Source: Algoriphagus resistens (GTDB lineage Bacteria > Bacteroidota > Bacteroidia > Cytophagales > Cyclobacteriaceae). From it: 64,000 bases of DNA. Shown piece by piece: positions 61,214 to 64,000 of this stretch. The translations under genes were made by a program, and so were the position numbers. The stretch lies in the NCBI RefSeq assembly GCF_001442615.1, contig NZ_LMXN01000016.1, forward strand, positions 62,001 to 126,000, in the 5' to 3' direction. The notes under the pieces are model-generated. The model did not search any database and was not told where the DNA came from. It saw only the letters and a program-made list of their open reading frames with translations. Every line of letters begins with the position of its first letter. Within the stretch, counting starts at the first letter, position 1.

Positions 61214-64000
61214 ATGAAGAAAATTTTACTTCTAGGGCTTTCGCTGTTTCTGGTAGGTGCTGTGGCATTTGCACAGGGGCGTAAAGTAACCGGAATAGTA
61301 TCTTCTGCCGAAGATGGTGAGCCAATCCCAGGTGCAACTGTTTTAGTCAAAGGTACTAGCGTAGGTACTGCCACAGACATCGATGGTAAGTACGAATTGA
61401 ACGTTCCAGCTGATGGGAACGTTTTAGTGTTTAGTTTCATCGGGACTACTACACAAGAGATCAACATTGGCCAGCAATCTGTCATTGACGTTGTTATGCA
61501 ACCAGATGTACAGAGCTTAAATGAAGTTGTAATTACAGGTGCGGCGGGTATTGAGTCCAGAAGAGTAGAGATGGGCTATAATGCTACGAGTATTGAGACC
61601 CGGGACGTGGCACAAGGAAGAGCTCTGAATGTTGCTGCTGGTTTGACTGGTAAGGTAGCAGGTATGCAGATCAATACTACTGGTTCTGGGGTTAATCCAA
61701 ATGTGAGGGTGACCTTGAGAGGTAGCCGTTCATTGACAGGTAACAATGAAGCCTTGATTGTAGTGGATAACGTGATTGTTCCAAACGAGATCCTTGGAAA
61801 CCTGAATCCTCAGGATATTCAGGAAATGACTGTATTGAATGGCTCTAATGCCGCTGCATTATATGGATCTGCTGCATCAAATGGAGCATTAATCATTACT
61901 ACAAAGAGAGGCAAGTCTGGTCAGACTAGAGTGTCTATCGGTCATACAGTAAATGTGGAGCAAGTTAGTTTTTACCCAGAAATACAAAAAGAATTTGGGT
62001 CAGGCTATGCAAGTGGATATCCGCATCAGTATGTTCCTTATGAAAACCAGCAATATGGCCCTCGCTTCGATGGATCTATGGTAGAGATAGGTAAGCCTTT
62101 GGAAGATGGCTCTATCCAGACCGTTCCATATTCTTATACTGGAGCAAAAGAAAATTTTTGGGAAACTGGTATTACCAATCAAACTGATGTGGCAATCACT
62201 GGTGGAGGCGAAAATTCTTCAAATTTCTTCTCGGCTCAATGGTTGACTAATGACGGAACTACCCCTGGAGATCAATATACACGCGGTTCAATTCGATTTA
62301 ACAGTACGAGGGATTTTGGAAACAAATTGACATTGAACTTTAATTCTAATTACGTTCAAAATAGATATGACATCACTACAGAGACTGATGGAATGTTTGA
62401 TAACATTCTCCAGACTCCGGGCCATATTCCATTGACAGATTATAGCGACTGGAGAAATGATCCTTTTGCTAATCCAAATGGCTATTACAATGAATATTAC
62501 GACAATCCTTACTTCGCGATTGATAACAATCGTCGTGAATCAGGAAATGATTACATAATCGGAAATATAGAATTAAAGTATAAGCCGGTTCAATGGATGA
62601 ATGTCGTATATCGAGTAGGCATATCAAATAGAAACTTCTACGGCAAGGATTATTTCGATAAGTTTACTTTTACAGACTATACTAAAGAGGTTTCTTCTTC
62701 TAAAACAGATGTAGCCGGTGGAGTAACCGATTATAGCGGTTTTAACAATCAAATAAATTCCGATCTCCTCATCAATTTCAAGAAAGCAGTTGGAGATGAT
62801 TTGTTCTTTGATTTAATACTAGGAAATAGCCTTAGACAAAACAGGTACAAGCGCGTAGAAACAGAAGCGAACGGATTGGTTATTCCTGGTCTGTTTAATA
62901 TTTCAAATAGAGTAGGGGAAGCGAGCGTAGAAGAAAATAATTATAAATCTTCTCAAGTAGGTGTGTTTGCCCAATTAAAAACAGCGTATAAAGATTTCTT
63001 GTTTTTGGAATTGACAGGAAGAAACGACTGGGTATCAGTTCTTGCAAAAGAGAATCGTTCATTCTTTTATCCTGCTGCAAACTTATCGTTTGTTGCGTCT
63101 GAGGCGATCAACGGAGTAAGAGAATCCAGTACAATAGACCTTTTAAAATTAAGAGGTGGTATCTCTCAGGTAGGTCAGGTAAACTTAGGAAATAGTAGAG
63201 ATTATGGTGCGTATTTGTTAGATCCAACCTTTAGTCCCTCTAATGGATTTCCTTATGGAGGACTTACAGGGTATGCACTTGATGATAGATTGGTATCTGC
63301 TAACTTGAAACCTGAGATTACTACAGCATATGAATTTGGAGTTGATTTTGCGTTATGGCAGAATAAAGTAAATGGTGCTTTTACTTACTATAACTCACGG
63401 ACTGTTGATCAAACCGTGCCTACAGGAGTAGCGCCTTCAACTGGTTTTACCAGTTATCTTCAGAATACTGGGGAAGTTGCCAATAGAGGTATAGAAACAA
63501 TGTTAAATGTGACCTTGCTTGCAAGAAACAACTGGCAGGTGAATGTAGGGGCGAATTATACATTCAATGACAACTGGGTAGTTTCTATTTCTGATGATCT
63601 TCCTCAGTTGCGACTTAATACCGGTGGATCTGCGCAGGTCTATGCTGTTGAAGGAGAGGCTTTTCCTATGCTTCAAGGAACGGTCTATAATAAAGATGAT
63701 CAGGGAAGAATTATAGTAGATGCACAGTCTGGATATCCAAGTGTGGCAGATAATCAACAGCTTTTAGGAAACACAATTCCAAAGCATAGACTAGGAGTAA
63801 ACCTTGAAGTACTATATAAAGGATTCAGATTATATGCCTTAGCGGAATATAGAGGTGGGTACAACATCTACTACTTTGGTGGAGGCTCATTTGATTTCTC
63901 TGGCTCGGGGGCTACCACAGCTTACTTCAACAGAGAACGTTTTGTGATTCCTAACTCTTCCTATGAAGATCCTGAGAATCCAGGGACATATATTGAAAAC
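61214..64000 (+). CDS. SusC/RagA-family TonB-dependent outer-membrane receptor, truncated by window end
   Basis: 929 codons are visible and the frame is still open at 64000. Signal peptide MKKILLLGLSLFLVGAVAFA, then a carboxypeptidase-regulatory-like domain (about 25-100: PIPGATVLVKGTSVGTATD), the TonB/plug domain (about 115-240: VTLRGSRSLTGNNEALIVVD, AALYGSAASNGALIITTKRG) and barrel strands beyond. The SusC form imports glycans or peptides with a SusD lipoprotein partner, which would lie past the window end. The substrate is unknown. Confidence 0.93.
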   Translation, partial: MKKILLLGLSLFLVGAVAFAQGRKVTGIVSSAEDGEPIPGATVLVKGTSVGTATDIDGKYELNVPADGNVLVFSFIGTTTQEINIGQQSVIDVVMQPDVQSLNEVVITGAAGIESRRVEMGYNATSIETRDVAQGRALNVAAGLTGKVAGMQINTTGSGVNPNVRVTLRGSRSLTGNNEALIVVDNVIVPNEILGNLNPQDIQEMTVLNGSNAAALYGSAASNGALIITTKRGKSGQTRVSIGHTVNVEQVSFYPEIQKEFGSGYASGYPHQYVPYENQQYGPRFDGSMVEIGKPLEDGSIQTVPYSYTGAKENFWETGITNQTDVAITGGGENSSNFFSAQWLTNDGTTPGDQYTRGSIRFNSTRDFGNKLTLNFNSNYVQNRYDITTETDGMFDNILQTPGHIPLTDYSDWRNDPFANPNGYYNEYYDNPYFAIDNNRRESGNDYIIGNIELKYKPVQWMNVVYRVGISNRNFYGKDYFDKFTFTDYTKEVSSSKTDVAGGVTDYSGFNNQINSDLLINFKKAVGDDLFFDLILGNSLRQNRYKRVETEANGLVIPGLFNISNRVGEASVEENNYKSSQVGVFAQLKTAYKDFLFLELTGRNDWVSVLAKENRSFFYPAANLSFVASEAINGVRESSTIDLLKLRGGISQVGQVNLGNSRDYGAYLLDPTFSPSNGFPYGGLTGYALDDRLVSANLKPEITTAYEFGVDFALWQNKVNGAFTYYNSRTVDQTVPTGVAPSTGFTSYLQNTGEVANRGIETMLNVTLLARNNWQVNVGANYTFNDNWVVSISDDLPQLRLNTGGSAQVYAVEGEAFPMLQGTVYNKDDQGRIIVDAQSGYPSVADNQQLLGNTIPKHRLGVNLEVLYKGFRLYALAEYRGGYNIYYFGGGSFDFSGSGATTAYFNRERFVIPNSSYEDPENPGTYIEN

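Noticed and set aside
1..64000. tRNA, rRNA, insertion sequence or prophage
   Set aside because: No cloverleaf-like gene, transposase, integrase or phage structural gene was recognised on either strand.

Overview
The window looks like chromosome of a Bacteroidota bacterium, most likely order Cytophagales (Cyclobacteriaceae/Algoriphagus-like). This is inferred from gene content: an Act (alternative complex III) plus caa3/aa3-type oxidase cluster, a long three-domain IspG, a SusC/RagA receptor, type IX secretion signatures (a type-B sorting domain and a PorE-like protein), DUF2723 and DUF4407 proteins, and start regions with TAnnTTTG promoter elements instead of strong Shine-Dalgarno sites. No rRNA, tRNA, CRISPR array, insertion sequence or prophage was seen.

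Layout. 1-11.1 kb: end of the alternative complex III operon (actC-F), then coxB, coxA, ctaA, ctaB, two subunit III genes and coxD, closed by a terminator, followed by SCO, DUF420 and a small CxxC membrane protein. Together they move electrons from quinol to oxygen and build the heme a/copper centres. 11.1-21.4 kb: NtrY-like sensor kinase, a very large outer-membrane protein, an SDR, ispG and a small membrane protein. 21.6-24.6 kb: DUF2723 glycosyltransferase (minus strand). 24.7-32.7 kb: a sulfur/redox region with thioredoxin, persulfide dioxygenase-rhodanese, split YeeE/YedE and a TsdA-like diheme cytochrome coupled to an outer-membrane porin; an MFS transporter and an acyl-ACP thioesterase lie between. 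32.7-35.9 kb: a cold-adaptation operon (desaturase, DEAD-box helicase, small basic protein, cold-shock protein). 36-46.9 kb: mixed accessory genes (LdhA-like dehydrogenase, lipoproteins, MsrAB, SGNH hydrolase, DUF4407, a toxin-antitoxin pair, DUF5995, VIT1 family, dipeptidase). 46.9-48.0 kb: a long gap with little coding. 48-64 kb: type-B T9SS cargo, FkbM and GT4 enzymes, leuS, M20 hydrolase, GNAT, queE, porE-like gene and a truncated SusC.

Most notable: a dispersed element of about 92 nt occurs at least four times (plus one interrupted copy), each time running exactly up to an ATG: before the small CxxC gene (10714-10803), before the persulfide dioxygenase gene (25163-25254), and as a tandem array before the DUF5995 gene (44668-45019). 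Its arms pair around a tandem G.A mismatch and base changes between copies largely keep the pairing, which suggests a structured 5' leader RNA. Second, the cold operon has a leader with two 5' arms competing for one 3' arm, and its desaturase reading frame extends 38 codons upstream of the first ATG to a probable ATT start.

All functional calls are from reading the sequence and known families; no database search was run.
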